Shown here: positions 1 to 8,939 of the stretch, piece after piece
How the letters are laid out: each line of letters opens with the position of its first letter
Position numbering within the stretch: position 1 is the stretch's first letter
Assembly: GCF_000264945.2 (NCBI RefSeq)
Contig: NZ_CP013070.1
Location: 1,984,001-2,048,000 of the forward strand
From: Sphingobium indicum B90A
GTDB taxonomy: Bacteria > Pseudomonadota > Alphaproteobacteria > Sphingomonadales > Sphingomonadaceae
Reading direction: 5' to 3'
Length of the DNA stretch: 64,000 nucleotides
Position numbers and translations under genes: made by a program
The notes under the pieces: generated by a model
What the model saw: only the letters and a program-made list of their open reading frames with translations
What the model was told of the DNA's origin: nothing
Database searches by the model: none

Positions 1-2522
1 CAGCGCGCCATGGCGTTGACGGTCTGGTTGTCGCCCAGTTCGATCGTGAACAGCGTGCCCTCCGGCACGTTCCACAAGCCTTCCAATTGCGCGCCGGTGG
101 CGGAGATGTTGCGGATGCGCCCGGTGTAGACATGGCCGTCATGGTGGACCGCGACGGTGCGCAGCATGGTCTTGCGTTCCGTCCGGCTCGACTGGAAGCC
201 CTGCGGCGTGACGACGCCGCCATGGCCATGCTGCTGGATCAGCACGTCCGCCGCCGGCAGCGGGCGGCCATAGACATAGCCCTGGATATGGCTACACCCA
301 AGGTTGCGGATCAGCGCGAGTTCGTCCTGCGTTTCCGCCCCCTCGGCCGTGGTGTCCATGCCCAGCGCTTCGGCCAGGCTGACGATCGCCTTGATGATCG
401 CGCTGTTGGGGCTGCCCTTGATCGCGGCGCCGCGCACGAAGCTCTGGTCGATCTTGATCTTGTCGAAAGGCGCTTTCTTGAGATAGCCGAGCGAGGAATA
501 GCCGGTGCCGAAATCGTCCAGCGCCAGGCGCACGCCGATGCCCTTCAAGCGCGAGAACATCAGATCCGTGCCGTCATCGTCGTTCAGGAACACGCTCTCG
601 GTGATCTCCAGCTCCAGCCGCTCGGCCGTCAGGCCGGAGGCGGCGAGCGCATTCATGACGATCGAGGGCAGGCCCTGATTGGCGAACTGGATCGGCGAGA
701 CGTTCACCGCCACCCGCACGCCATCCGCCCATTGCGCCGCATCGCGGCAGGCGGTGCGCAGCACCCATTCGCCGATCGGCCCGATCAGGCCGCTTTCCTC
801 CGCGATGGGGATGAAAAGCGTGGGGGAGATCGCCCCGCGCACGGGATGCTGCCAACGCAGCAGCGCCTCATAGCCGGCGATCTGTTCGGTACGAGAAGAT
901 ACCACCGGCTGATAGACGAGGTGCAAGGCGTTTTCGACCAGCGCCCTGCGCAGATCCTCCTCCAACTGGCGGCGATCCTCGGCATCGGCGTGCATTTCGG
1001 GCGAATAGAAGCGATAGACGCCGCGCCCGTCTCCCTTGGCGGCATAGAGCGCGAGGTCGGCGTTGCGGATGAGTTCATCCGCCGTGACGCCGTCCTGCGG
1101 GCAGAAGGAGATGCCGATCGACACGCCGATGACGACCGCCGTGCCTTCCACCATATAGGGCTGGGACACGTCGGTGATGATCGCCCGCGCCAGGTGATCC
1201 AGCATGATCTTGTCGGGCCGGCCGGGCAGCAGGATCTTGAACTCGTCGCCGCCCTGGCGGCCGACCAGTCCCTTGTTGCCGACCACGCGCTGGATGCGTT
1301 CGCTGACCTGGCGCAGCAGCGCGTCGCCCGCCGGGTGGCCCAGCGTGTCGTTGACGATCTTGAACCTGTCGAGGTCCAGCATCATCAGCGTGCAGTCGCG
1401 CGGCTGCCCCTTCTTGCCCGCGACCGCCTGCTCCAGCGAGCGCATCATCTGCACCCGGTTGGCAAGCCCGGTCAGCGAATCATATTGGGCGAGCCGCGTC
1501 ACCTCCGCCTGGCTGCGGCGCATTTCGGTGAGGTCCGTGCCGCTTCCCCGGAAGCCATGGAACTGGCCGAATTCGTTGAACACCGGCTGGCCGGAGATCG
1601 ACCACCAGCGTTCGTCCTTCGCCATGGCGGCGCGGACCGGGATTTCGGCAAAGCCCGTGCGCGCCGACAGGTGGAAGCCCAATGTGCGCTCGCCATCGCC
1701 ATCCTGCCGGTCGCCGGGGCGGATGATCTCCGTGATCGGGCGGCCGATCAGCGCCTCGTTACCCAGGCCGAGCGTGCGGGCCAATGTGTCGGAAATATAG
1801 GCGATGCAGCCATGGCGGTCGGTTTCCCAGAACCAGCCGCGGCCCGACTGCTCATATTCGCGGAGCAGCCGGTCGGAACGCTGCGCCCTCAAGTCCCGCT
1901 GGTGGAAGGCGATGGCGCGGTTCATGTCGGCCTGCGCCTGGCGCAGCGCGGCGACCAGCATCGCGGCGATGCAACTGATCAACAGGCCGATCTGGGCGAA
2001 ATCGCTTCGGTGCAGGATGGATGCGATCAGCAAGCCGCAGAAATAGCTGACGCCCAGCAGGCGCCGGTCGCCGAAGATCGAAACGGCCATCAGCGCAACC
2101 GCCATTTCCGCCACCAGGTTGCGCGACGGTTCGCCGGCGATCAGCGCCGGGCCCAGCATCAGGCTGAAGCTGAGGCCCGAGAGCAGCACCATGGGCAGCA
2201 TCAGCCATTTCTGGTGGTGCGGCCGCAAAAGCTGGAACCTGGCCCCGCGCGGCAGGACGATGGCGACGCCGTCGACCAGCAACATGGCCGCCAGAGCGAC
2301 GGCATGACCGGCATTGCCGTCGCCGTAGAGAGGCACGTGCAGCAACGCGGTGATGCAGAGCTTCCCCAGCAGGATCAGCGGCCAGAGTCGGGCGATATGG
2401 ACGAAAGTACCGGAAATCCAGGATGCGTCGACAGAGGCGCCGCTTTCGGCAAGGCCGAGCGCGGCGACGAGATCGGTCCGCCGCGTTTGCAGTTCTGCCA
2501 GGTTCGCCCGCAAGGAAGTCAT
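1..2522 (-). CDS. Membrane PAS-GGDEF-EAL-PilZ cyclic-di-GMP protein (3' end outside window)
   Basis: Predicted bifunctional diguanylate cyclase/phosphodiesterase controlling c-di-GMP at the inner membrane. Reading down from the ATG at 2522, residues about 25-180 form several hydrophobic segments, followed by a PAS-like region (about 200-330). An intact GGDEF motif lies near residue 424 (context GRQGGDEF). An EAL domain follows, with the motif EALLRW near 552 and DDFGTGYSS near 670. From about residue 775 to the window edge there is a PilZ-like segment (RKTMLRTVAVHHDGHV, then RNISATGAQLEG), so the protein probably senses as well as makes or degrades the messenger. At least 840 residues are visible and no stop codon is reached. 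Both enzymatic signatures look intact, so the net activity cannot be predicted. The gene lies downstream of dnaN on the same strand, 128 bp away, with a stem-loop between them. No clear Shine-Dalgarno precedes the chosen start. Confidence 0.93.
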   Translation of the reverse strand, partial: MTSLRANLAELQTRRTDLVAALGLAESGASVDASWISGTFVHIARLWPLILLGKLCITALLHVPLYGDGNAGHAVALAAMLLVDGVAIVLPRGARFQLLRPHHQKWLMLPMVLLSGLSFSLMLGPALIAGEPSRNLVAEMAVALMAVSIFGDRRLLGVSYFCGLLIASILHRSDFAQIGLLISCIAAMLVAALRQAQADMNRAIAFHQRDLRAQRSDRLLREYEQSGRGWFWETDRHGCIAYISDTLARTLGLGNEALIGRPITEIIRPGDRQDGDGERTLGFHLSARTGFAEIPVRAAMAKDERWWSISGQPVFNEFGQFHGFRGSGTDLTEMRRSQAEVTRLAQYDSLTGLANRVQMMRSLEQAVAGKKGQPRDCTLMMLDLDRFKIVNDTLGHPAGDALLRQVSERIQRVVGNKGLVGRQGGDEFKILLPGRPDKIMLDHLARAIITDVSQPYMVEGTAVVIGVSIGISFCPQDGVTADELIRNADLALYAAKGDGRGVYRFYSPEMHADAEDRRQLEEDLRRALVENALHLVYQPVVSSRTEQIAGYEALLRWQHPVRGAISPTLFIPIAEESGLIGPIGEWVLRTACRDAAQWADGVRVAVNVSPIQFANQGLPSIVMNALAASGLTAERLELEITESVFLNDDDGTDLMFSRLKGIGVRLALDDFGTGYSSLGYLKKAPFDKIKIDQSFVRGAAIKGSPNSAIIKAIVSLAEALGMDTTAEGAETQDELALIRNLGCSHIQGYVYGRPLPAADVLIQQHGHGGVVTPQGFQSSRTERKTMLRTVAVHHDGHVYTGRIRNISATGAQLEGLWNVPEGTLFTIELGDNQTVNAMAR

Positions 2523-2592
2523 ATATCCCGCGTAACGACAAGAGATTGAAAGAAACTTACCTGATCGGGGAGTTCCTGCGGTGAATGGTTCC

Positions 2593-2635
2593 CAAGACAT
2601 TCCCCTTCCCGCCTACGGAAGGAGGATATGTCTTG
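2593..2635. repeat. Nested palindrome between dnaN and the GGDEF-EAL gene
   Basis: CAAGACAT (2593-2600) pairs with ATGTCTTG (2628-2635), and inside it CCTTCC pairs with GGAAGG. It lies just beyond the dnaN stop codon. No T-run follows on the dnaN strand, so it is not a standard intrinsic terminator, but it may end or stabilise the dnaN transcript. Confidence 0.5.
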
Positions 2636-2650
2636 AAGCGGCTTAACCCC

Positions 2651-3763
2651 TCAGACGCGCATCGGCATCAGCACATAGAGGGCCGGGCTGCGGTCGTCTT
2701 CGCGGATCAGGGTCGGGGCGGCGGCGTCGGCCAGGTGCAGTTCCACCAGGTCGCTGTCGATCTGGCCAAGAATGTCCAGCAGATAGCGGGCGTTGAAGCC
2801 GATGTCGAAACCCTCGCCCTGGAAGGCGCCGGGGACTTCCTCCGCCGCCGTGCCGTTTTCGGGGCTGGTGACGGACAGGGTGATCTTGTCGCGGTCCAGC
2901 GTCATCTTGACGGCGCGGGTCTTTTCCGTGGCGATGGTGGCGACGCGGTCCACGCCTTCCTCGAAGCTGCGCGGGTCGATCTTGAGCAGCTTGTCGTTGG
3001 CGGTCGGGATGACGCGGCTGTAATCGGGGAAGGTGCCGTCGATCAGCTTGCTGGTCAGGATCGCGCTGCCCAGGCCGAAGCGGATCTTGCTGGCGGACAG
3101 GCTGATCTGCACCGATCCATCGACCTCATCCAGCAGCTTGCGCAGTTCGCCGATGCACTTGCGGGGCACGATGATGCCGGGCATGCCGTCCGCGCCGTCG
3201 GGACGGGGCACGGTGACGCGGGCGAGGCGGTGGCCGTCGGTCGCGGCGGCCTTCAAAACGGGTTGGCCGTCATCCGACACATGGAAATAAATGCCGTTGA
3301 GATAATAGCGCGTCTCTTCGGTCGAGATGGCGAAGCGCGTCTTGTCGATGATCTGCTTGAGCGTTTCGGCGGGCAGTTCGAAGCTGGTCGGCAGGTCGCC
3401 TTCGGCGATCACCGGGAAGTCGTCGCGGGGAAGGGTCGACAGGTTGAAGCGGGCGCGGCCCGCCTGGATCAGCATCTTGCCCTCCGCCGCGTGGAGCGAG
3501 ACCTGCGACCCCTCGGGCAGCTTGCGGGCGATGTCGAACAGGGTGTGGGCCGAAATGGTCGTCGCACCGGGCTGTTCGACCTGGGCGGAGACGCTTTCGA
3601 CGATCTGGAGGTCGAGGTCGGTCGCCATCAGCTTGATCGCGCCGTCCGCGGACGCTTCGATCAGCACGTTGGACAGGATCGGAATCGTGTTGCGCCGCTC
3701 GACCACCGACTGGACGTGGCTGAGGCTCTTGAGCAGCGTTGCGCGTTCGATGGTGGCCTTCAT
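2651..3763 (-). CDS. dnaN: DNA polymerase III beta subunit (sliding clamp)
   Basis: Homodimeric sliding clamp that tethers the replicative polymerase to DNA. The 370-residue product begins MKATIERATLLKSLSHVQ and shows the three repeated clamp domains and the typical C-terminus ending PMRV, which forms part of the partner-binding pocket. Length matches the family (about 366-375). The reading frame stays open far upstream, to 4162, but the family start is the ATG at 3763. The upstream extension is low-complexity and lies opposite another gene. The gene stands alone here: dnaA and recF, its usual neighbours in many bacteria, are about 35 kb and 10 kb away. Confidence 0.97.
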   Translation of the reverse strand: MKATIERATLLKSLSHVQSVVERRNTIPILSNVLIEASADGAIKLMATDLDLQIVESVSAQVEQPGATTISAHTLFDIARKLPEGSQVSLHAAEGKMLIQAGRARFNLSTLPRDDFPVIAEGDLPTSFELPAETLKQIIDKTRFAISTEETRYYLNGIYFHVSDDGQPVLKAAATDGHRLARVTVPRPDGADGMPGIIVPRKCIGELRKLLDEVDGSVQISLSASKIRFGLGSAILTSKLIDGTFPDYSRVIPTANDKLLKIDPRSFEEGVDRVATIATEKTRAVKMTLDRDKITLSVTSPENGTAAEEVPGAFQGEGFDIGFNARYLLDILGQIDSDLVELHLADAAAPTLIREDDRSPALYVLMPMRV

Positions 3764-3913
3764 GTCCCTGTTCTGTCCGTTTCTTTTCTTGCGAAAGCCC
3801 GGAGACAGTCGAATCCGGGCGACAATGATGGATGATCCTTCATAGCCGCTGTTGCGGCCCCTGCAAGCGCTGGGTGGCGCTTTGTTGCGGCGAGGGTTGC
3901 AAAAAGGAACGGC

Positions 3914-4429
3914 TTGCGCTTTGCCGGGGGAGTGAAAGCTTTGTGGCCCCTCGCTCTTTCCCTGCTGACCGTCGGCGGCGCCGCGCAGGCACGGGACTCG
4001 CTGGGCGTGTTCGAGGCGTGGGGGGCGTTTCGCGATCCGGCCCCTTCCCCATCCGGCGGCGGCCCGCGCTGCTATGCCATCGCCATGCCCGTAGCCGCGA
4101 AGTCGGAGGGCTTTGCGGCGGTCGGAAGCTGGCCGCGCCAGAGGGTGCGCGGGCAGGTGCATTTCCGATTGAGCCGGATGCGGGCGAATGACGCGGCGGT
4201 GATCCTGAATGTGGGGGATCGGCGGTTCACGCTGGTGGCGGGGCAGGTGGATGCCTGGGCGCCGGATATGCGGGCCGACGCGGCGATCGTCGCGGCGATG
4301 CGATCCGCGACCAGCATGAGCGTGCAGACGCGGGATGCGCGGGGGCGGGGTTTTGCGGATACCTATGCGTTGCGCGGGGCGGCTACGGCGATCGATGCTG
4401 CGGCTTTGGGGTGTGCAAGGATTCGGTAA
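3914..4429 (+). CDS. Exported protein, possibly IalB-like
   Basis: About 171 residues with an N-terminal signal peptide (hydrophobic stretch [12 protein letters not shown], cleavage after AQA) followed by a small periplasmic domain. Features include W and C residues early (AFRDP...RCYAIA) and a late GC pair. The pattern is reminiscent of invasion-associated locus B (IalB)-type proteins, but that is resemblance only and I assign no function. The start is uncertain. TTG at 3914 has an AGGA ribosome site six bases upstream. GTG at 3932 follows a G-rich stretch and would give a more compact signal peptide. The gene ends 164 bp before rlmN, and a palindromic repeat fills that gap. Confidence 0.7.
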   Translation: MRFAGGVKALWPLALSLLTVGGAAQARDSLGVFEAWGAFRDPAPSPSGGGPRCYAIAMPVAAKSEGFAAVGSWPRQRVRGQVHFRLSRMRANDAAVILNVGDRRFTLVAGQVDAWAPDMRADAAIVAAMRSATSMSVQTRDARGRGFADTYALRGAATAIDAAALGCARIR

Positions 4430-4440
4430 GGCCTTCCCCC

Positions 4441-4542
4441 CTCCCCGTTCGCCCTGAGCTTGCCGAAGGGTTTTACTTTCTTTCGAGCGTTGAAGGTGAA
4501 GAGGAAGTAAAGCCCTTCGACAGGCTCAGGGCGAACGGGGGA
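4441..4542. repeat. Palindromic repeat, family 1 (GTTCGCCCTGAGC type), copy 1
   Basis: Left arm 4441-4470 and right arm 4513-4542 are near-perfect inverted repeats with the core GTTCGCCCTGAGC and GAAGGG. The inner part also pairs (TTTACTT with AAGTAAA). Copies with the same arms and a similar interior occur at 33811-33899 and 37471-37566. It is a dispersed intergenic palindrome of a kind common in sphingomonad genomes. Confidence 0.9.
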
Positions 4543-4593
4543 GGTTTAGCGCCGCCCTTCCAAAATCCCCCGAAATCCGCTAAGGGCGCGGGC

Positions 4594-5853
4594 ATGCAGT
4601 CAGTCGCCAATCCCCTGATGCCGATTCCCGGCGCTATCGATCCTGTGCCGGTGCCCCGCGCCGTGACGCCTCGCGAAGACGGGCGCGTCGACCTGATGGG
4701 GCTGTCGCGGCCGCAAATCGGGGGCGCGCTGGAAGAGGCCGGGCTGGACGTCAAGCAGGCGAAGCTGCGCTCGAAACAGTTGTTCCACTGGCTCTATCAT
4801 CGCGGCGAGACCGATTTCGACGCCATGACCGACCTTGCCAAGCCGATGCGCGGCTGGATGGCGGAACGCTTCGTCGTGGGGCGGCCCGAAGTGGTCGAGG
4901 CGCAGGTGTCGAGCGACGGCACGCGCAAATGGCTGCTGCGGTCCGACGACGGGCAGGATTATGAGATGGTGTTCATCCCGGACGCGGACCGGGGAACGCT
5001 CTGCGTCTCCAGCCAGGTCGGGTGCACGCTCAACTGCCGTTTCTGCCATACCGGCACGATGCGGCTGGTGCGCAACCTGACGCCGGGCGAGATCGTCGGG
5101 CAGGTGATGCTGGCGCGGGATGCGCTGGGCGAGTGGCCCAAGGGGAGCATGGCGTCGGCCAATGACGATGAGGCGGACGACGCATCCCAGTACAGCACCG
5201 ACGGGCGGATGCTGACCAACATCGTGATGATGGGCATGGGCGAGCCGCTCTATAATTTCGACCATGTGCGCGATGCGTTGAAGGTGGTGATGGACGGCGA
5301 CGGGCTGGCCCTGTCGAAGCGGCGGATCACCCTGTCGACCTCCGGCGTGGTGCCGATGATGGCGCGGGCAGGGGCAGAGATTGGCGTCAATCTCGCGGTT
5401 TCGCTGCATGCCGTGACCAAGGATGTGCGCGACGAACTGGTGCCGCTGAACAAGAAATACGGCATCGAGGATCTGTTGCAGGCCTGCGCCGACTATCCGG
5501 GCGCGAACAATGCGCGGCGCATCACATTCGAATATGTGATGATCAAGGACAAGAATGACAGCGACGCGGATGCGCGGGAACTGGTGCGGCTGCTGCGCCA
5601 GTATAAGCTGCCCGCCAAGGTCAATCTGATCCCGTTCAATCCCTGGCCTGGCACGGACTATGAATGTTCGACGCCGGAGCGGATCAGGCGCTTTTCCGAC
5701 ATCGTGTTCGAGGGCGGGATCAGCGCGCCGGTGCGCACGCCCCGCGGGCGGGACATCATGGCGGCCTGCGGGCAGTTGAAGTCGGCCAGCGAGAAGAAGA
5801 GCCGGGCGGAACTGGACCGGCTGGCGGCGGAGAAGCAAGCGGCGCTGGGATAG
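4594..5853 (+). CDS. rlmN: Dual-specificity 23S rRNA/tRNA adenine-C2 methyltransferase
   Basis: Radical-SAM enzyme that methylates C2 of A2503 in 23S rRNA and A37 in some tRNAs. The 419-residue product shows the radical-SAM cluster motif CxxxCxxC in [13 protein letters not shown]. The methyl-carrying cysteine is in the late motif MAACGQL. The N-terminal accessory domain contains [21 protein letters not shown], and a glycine-rich MGMGEPLYN motif follows the cluster. The ATG at 4594 was chosen because homology begins soon after it and the DNA upstream is a palindromic repeat rather than coding sequence. The product is slightly longer than E. coli RlmN, with an insertion after the cluster ([15 protein letters not shown]). 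A strong intrinsic terminator follows at 5893. Confidence 0.97.
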   Translation: MQSVANPLMPIPGAIDPVPVPRAVTPREDGRVDLMGLSRPQIGGALEEAGLDVKQAKLRSKQLFHWLYHRGETDFDAMTDLAKPMRGWMAERFVVGRPEVVEAQVSSDGTRKWLLRSDDGQDYEMVFIPDADRGTLCVSSQVGCTLNCRFCHTGTMRLVRNLTPGEIVGQVMLARDALGEWPKGSMASANDDEADDASQYSTDGRMLTNIVMMGMGEPLYNFDHVRDALKVVMDGDGLALSKRRITLSTSGVVPMMARAGAEIGVNLAVSLHAVTKDVRDELVPLNKKYGIEDLLQACADYPGANNARRITFEYVMIKDKNDSDADARELVRLLRQYKLPAKVNLIPFNPWPGTDYECSTPERIRRFSDIVFEGGISAPVRTPRGRDIMAACGQLKSASEKKSRAELDRLAAEKQAALG

Positions 5854-5892
5854 AGCGGGGTCGAATAGGCGCGCCTATGTGGCGTGAGATGG

Positions 5893-5927
5893 AAACCCCG
5901 CCCGGAACGGCGGGGTTTTTCTTTTTT
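5893..5927 (+). terminator. Intrinsic terminator after rlmN
   Basis: A perfect 10-bp stem (5893-5902 with 5909-5918), a six-base loop and a T-rich run to 5927. It lies 40 bp after the rlmN stop codon and just before the next gene. Confidence 0.9.
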
Positions 5928-5940
5928 GGGGGCGAACGGA

Positions 5941-6366
5941 ATGACGGACGATGAGATTGAGCGGATTGCGACGGGCTTTTGCGCGGGGACGCTGCCCAAG
6001 GAGGAATGGACGCACCGGGCGCATTTCTCGACGGCGCTGTGGCTGATGCTGCGGCGGCCGGACATCGTGCCGGAGCGCGACATGGCGGGAATGATCGCCG
6101 CCTATAATGAGAGCGTCGGCGGGGTGAACAGCGACACGTCCGGCTATCATGAGACGATCACCCTGGCTTCGCTGATGGCGGCGCGGGCGGTGCTGGCGGG
6201 GTTGCCGGGCGGGGCTTCGCCAGCGGAGGCCTTTGCGGCGCTGATGGAATCTCCGATGGCCGACAAGGATTGGCTGTTCGCCTACTGGTCGCGGGAGCGG
6301 CTGATGTCGGTGGAGGCGCGGCGCGCTTGGGTGGAACCGGATTTGAGGGCGCTACCCTGGGATTAG
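5941..6366 (+). CDS. Conserved hypothetical protein with a WTHRAH motif
   Basis: Soluble protein of 141 residues with no signal peptide or membrane segment. The early motif EWTHRAHFSTALW and the later SGYHETITLA contain conserved-looking histidines that could bind a metal or act in catalysis. I recognise this as a recurring bacterial uncharacterised family but cannot name a function. The ATG at 5941 lies directly behind the rlmN terminator; GAACGGA just upstream is a weak ribosome site. Given that terminator, it is probably a separate transcription unit. A short hairpin repeat (6401-6420) follows the gene. Confidence 0.8.
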   Translation: MTDDEIERIATGFCAGTLPKEEWTHRAHFSTALWLMLRRPDIVPERDMAGMIAAYNESVGGVNSDTSGYHETITLASLMAARAVLAGLPGGASPAEAFAALMESPMADKDWLFAYWSRERLMSVEARRAWVEPDLRALPWD

Positions 6367-6400
6367 GTAGCGAAGAATTCAACATGAGCGGCAGGACTGG

Positions 6401-6420
6401 GTTCCTGCCTTCGCAGGAAC
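6401..6420. repeat. Hairpin repeat, family 3 (CCTGCCTTCGCAGG), copy 1
   Basis: GTTCCTGC and GCAGGAAC form an 8-bp stem around CTTC, preceded by GGACTGG. Related copies are at 12359-12378 and 25362-25381. The copy at 25362 changes the second base pair on both sides (GCTCC...GGAGC), so pairing is preserved. Confidence 0.85.
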
Positions 6421-6463
6421 AGGAAGCGCTACCGATCATCGAGACGACGGAAGCAGGGCATGG

Positions 6464-6494
6464 AAAAAGGGCGGCCCCAGCCGGGCCGCCCTTT
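6464..6494 (-). terminator. Intrinsic terminator of the outer-membrane protein gene
   Basis: A perfect 12-bp stem (6466-6477 with 6483-6494), a five-base loop and, read on the minus strand, a run of T. It begins 23 bp after the stop codon of the beta-barrel gene at 6517. Confidence 0.88.
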
Positions 6495-6516
6495 CCCTGT
6501 TCCATCCGAGAGGGGA

Positions 6517-7032
6517 TTAGAAACGGAAACCGATGCCGACGACGCCAGCGTCGCGGCCGCCAATGCCGTCTTCATACTCGCTGCGCTGATATTCAGCCGA
6601 GATGTAAGTGTTGCCAGTCACAGCAAATTCCAGGCCGCCACCATAGCGCACGCCTTCGAACGATCCACCCGAGTTGCTGTTCGACGCTTCAACGCGGGTA
6701 TTGGCATAGCCCACCTTGCCGAAGGCCAGCACCTTCGGATTGAGGATATAGCCAAGACGCACCGAAGCGGAGAGATCGCGGCTAACTTCCACGCCGGCGC
6801 CCAGGCTGGTGGTGGAGTCGCTGAATGCCACTTCCGGACCAAAGGTTACGTTGGGCGTGATCGCAATGTCATAACCGGTGCTGGCGCCGTAAGCGAAGCC
6901 GTCGTTACCGTCGAACTTGTCATAACCCAGCGTCACGCCGGCGCGCGGGCCGGTGAAGGGCGCAGCGTCCTGGGCGAAAGCGGGAGCGGAAACGGCGGCA
7001 GCAGCAAGGGCTGCGAAAATCACAGTCTTCAT
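6517..7032 (-). CDS. Outer-membrane beta-barrel protein
   Basis: The 171-residue product has a classical signal peptide (MKTVIFAALAAAAVSAPAFA, cleavage before QDAAP) and alternating polar/hydrophobic strands such as RAGVTLGYDKF, FGKVGYANTRVEA and TYISAEYQRSEYE. It ends in the outer-membrane signature GVVGIGFRF with a terminal phenylalanine. This fits a small eight-stranded barrel of the OmpA/opacity type. The start codon at 7032 follows a GAGGA ribosome site. Codon use is less GC-extreme than its neighbours and the upstream region is relatively AT-rich, as often seen for highly expressed porin-like genes. It is monocistronic, with its own terminator. Confidence 0.9.
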   Translation of the reverse strand: MKTVIFAALAAAAVSAPAFAQDAAPFTGPRAGVTLGYDKFDGNDGFAYGASTGYDIAITPNVTFGPEVAFSDSTTSLGAGVEVSRDLSASVRLGYILNPKVLAFGKVGYANTRVEASNSNSGGSFEGVRYGGGLEFAVTGNTYISAEYQRSEYEDGIGGRDAGVVGIGFRF

Positions 7033-7442
7033 AAAGTCCTCATGTCATCAGAAACGCACAGTCCAGGAACAGGACAGGCGTTTGTTCTCTTTTTACGGGA
7101 TAGCGTTGCGTTATTTATTTCATCGCCATTTGGAATGCCGATTCTATTCGGTCTATCCTCCCGTCCTGCATGCAGCGATTGGTGTCGCTGACGACGCGCA
7201 TATGTAACCTGATTGTTATTGTTGCAAGTTGGATATGAACTTTACGAACGCATGATGCTTTTTCGCAACAGTCTGACTTTGCATGAAAATGGGGCGCCTC
7301 CCCTTTCCGTTCCCATGGGCGCTTCGACGCGCTTATGGACCTGCAAGCTGGCTCCCATATGAACGAAATCATGAAAAAAGCTTCATGCGCACAGCATCTC
7401 CATCCTTTTGACGCTGTCGGCCCAAAAGGGTATCCATGGCCC
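7033..7442. other. Intergenic region between divergent genes
   Basis: This 410-bp stretch separates the outer-membrane protein gene (minus) from the cytochrome b gene (plus) and must hold both promoters. It is more AT-rich than its surroundings, notably 7085-7320. I could not identify convincing -35/-10 pairs or a regulator site. The open frames crossing it lack family-like sequence. Confidence 0.6.
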
Positions 7443-8159
7443 ATGGAACGCGCCCTGCCCCAGCGGAAAACGGTGCTGCGCCACCGGCTGCCGGTGCGGC
7501 TGTGGCATTGGCTGAACGCGCTGCTGCTCTATGTGCTGTTCACCAGCGGGCTGGGCATCTTCAACGCGCATCCCCGGCTCTATTGGGGGCAATATGGGGC
7601 GAATTACGACCATGCCTGGCTGGGGCTGGAGCGGTTCGGAAGCTGGATCACCCTGCCCGCGCATTATGACCTGGCGATGTCGCGGCACTGGCACCTGAGC
7701 GCCGCGCCGATCTTCGCCTTCGCGCTGCTTTTCTACATGCTCTGGAGCCTGTTCGGCGGGCATCTGGGGCGCGACCTTGCCTTCCGGCGCGGGGAACTGG
7801 CGCCGCGCCATGTGTGGCAGGACATCCGCGATCATGCCCGGCTGCGCTTTCCCGCGGGGGAAGCGGCGCTGCGCTATAATGTGCTGCAAAAGGCCAGCTA
7901 TATCGCCGTGATCTTCGTCGCGCTGCCGCTCATGATCCTGACGGGCCTTGCCATGTCGCCGGGCATGAACGCGGCCTGGCCCTGGCTGGTCGACCTGTTC
8001 GGCGGCCGCCAGTCGGCGCGCTCGATCCATTTCATCGCGGCCTTCGCGCTGGCGGCCTTTTTCCTGGTGCATATGCTGATGGTGCTGCTCGCCGGACCCT
8101 TGAACGAAATCCGCTCGATGATCAGCGGGCGCTATCGCGTGCCGGAGGCGCGGCGTTGA
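7443..8159 (+). CDS. Cytochrome b561-type membrane subunit of a molybdoenzyme
   Basis: Di-haem b-type cytochrome with about four membrane helices and candidate haem-ligand histidines in RLPVRLWHWLNALL, SRHWHLSAAP and SIHFIAAF...FLVHMLMV. It probably passes electrons between the quinone pool and the molybdopterin oxidoreductase encoded next. The downstream gene starts inside this gene's stop codon (TTGA overlap at 8156-8159), so the two are probably translationally coupled. The frame opens at 7335, but the ATG at 7443 (MERALPQRK) gives the usual family N-terminus and was chosen. A GC-poor ribosome site (AAAAGGG) lies about 12 bases upstream. By analogy it resembles YedZ/MsrQ-type partners but belongs to the Ni/Fe-hydrogenase-like cytochrome b family. 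Confidence 0.88.
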   Translation: MERALPQRKTVLRHRLPVRLWHWLNALLLYVLFTSGLGIFNAHPRLYWGQYGANYDHAWLGLERFGSWITLPAHYDLAMSRHWHLSAAPIFAFALLFYMLWSLFGGHLGRDLAFRRGELAPRHVWQDIRDHARLRFPAGEAALRYNVLQKASYIAVIFVALPLMILTGLAMSPGMNAAWPWLVDLFGGRQSARSIHFIAAFALAAFFLVHMLMVLLAGPLNEIRSMISGRYRVPEARR

Positions 8160-8908
8160 GCCTGATCCTCAGCCGCCGCTCCCTGGTGCTGGGGGCCGCC
8201 GCGACGCTGGCGGGATGCGACCGGCTGGCGAAGAACGAGGCGGTACGGGACGCGCTGTTTTCCGCCGAGAATTTCCACAAATGGGCGCAGCGCGGCCTGA
8301 TGGCCCGCGACGCGCTGGCGCGGGAATTCCGGCCCGACCAGATCTCCCCCTTCTTCCGCCCCAACGGCACGGCCAATCCAAACACGCCCGAATATAAGGC
8401 GCTGTGGCGCAACGGCTTTGCCGACTGGCGGCTGCACGTGTCGGGGCTGGTGGGACAGCCGCTTTCCCTCTCCCTAGCGCAGCTCCACGCCCTTCCCCAT
8501 CGCGAGCAGATCACGCGCCACGACTGCGTCGAGGGGTGGAGCGCCATCGGCAAATGGCGCGGCGTGCCGCTGAAGCCTATCCTCGACGCGGCGCGGCTGC
8601 GGGACGGGGCGCGGTACATCGTCTTCCACTGCGCCGACGATATGGGCGGCGGGCGCGGCTATTATGAAAGCATCGACCTGGTGGACGCGTTCCACCCGCA
8701 GACCATCCTGGCCTTCGCGCTGAACGACGAACCCCTGCGCGTGGCGAACGGCGCGCCGCTCCGGCTGCGGGTGGAACGGCAACTGGGCTACAAGCAGGCG
8801 AAATATCTGATGAAGATCGAGGCGGTCGCAAGCCTGGAGGGCATAGGCGGCGGCAAGGGCGGCTATTGGGAGGACCGGGCCGGTTATGACTGGTATGCGG
8901 GCATTTGA
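8156..8908 (+). CDS. Molybdopterin-dependent oxidoreductase, sulfite-oxidase fold
   Basis: The 250-residue exported molybdoenzyme resembles the sulfite oxidase/YedY (MsrP) group. The candidate molybdenum-ligand cysteine is in HDCVEGWSAIGKWRG, and the C-terminal part shows GAPLRLRVERQLGYKQAKY. The N-terminus SRRSLVLGAAATLAGC combines a Tat-like twin arginine with a lipobox (LAGC), suggesting folded export and lipid anchoring. Translation starts at TTG (8156), overlapping the stop of the cytochrome b gene, which is strong evidence that they form one complex. The substrate is unknown; methionine sulfoxide or sulfite are possibilities. Molybdenum cofactor genes moeA and moaC lie 12-14 kb away. 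Confidence 0.9.
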   Translation: MSLILSRRSLVLGAAATLAGCDRLAKNEAVRDALFSAENFHKWAQRGLMARDALAREFRPDQISPFFRPNGTANPNTPEYKALWRNGFADWRLHVSGLVGQPLSLSLAQLHALPHREQITRHDCVEGWSAIGKWRGVPLKPILDAARLRDGARYIVFHCADDMGGGRGYYESIDLVDAFHPQTILAFALNDEPLRVANGAPLRLRVERQLGYKQAKYLMKIEAVASLEGIGGGKGGYWEDRAGYDWYAGI

Positions 8909-8939
8909 CGCCGACCGGATGACCTGACAGGGTAGCCCC

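Noticed and set aside
87..2549. Plus-strand open frame of 820 codons
   Set aside because: It lies opposite the PAS-GGDEF-EAL-PilZ gene, whose translation contains GGDEF, EAL and DDFGTGYSS motifs. The plus-strand translation has no recognisable domain and is a GC-rich antisense artefact.
7115..7444. 109-codon minus frame upstream of the outer-membrane protein gene
   Set aside because: No ribosome site and no domain. It is more likely part of the divergent promoter region.
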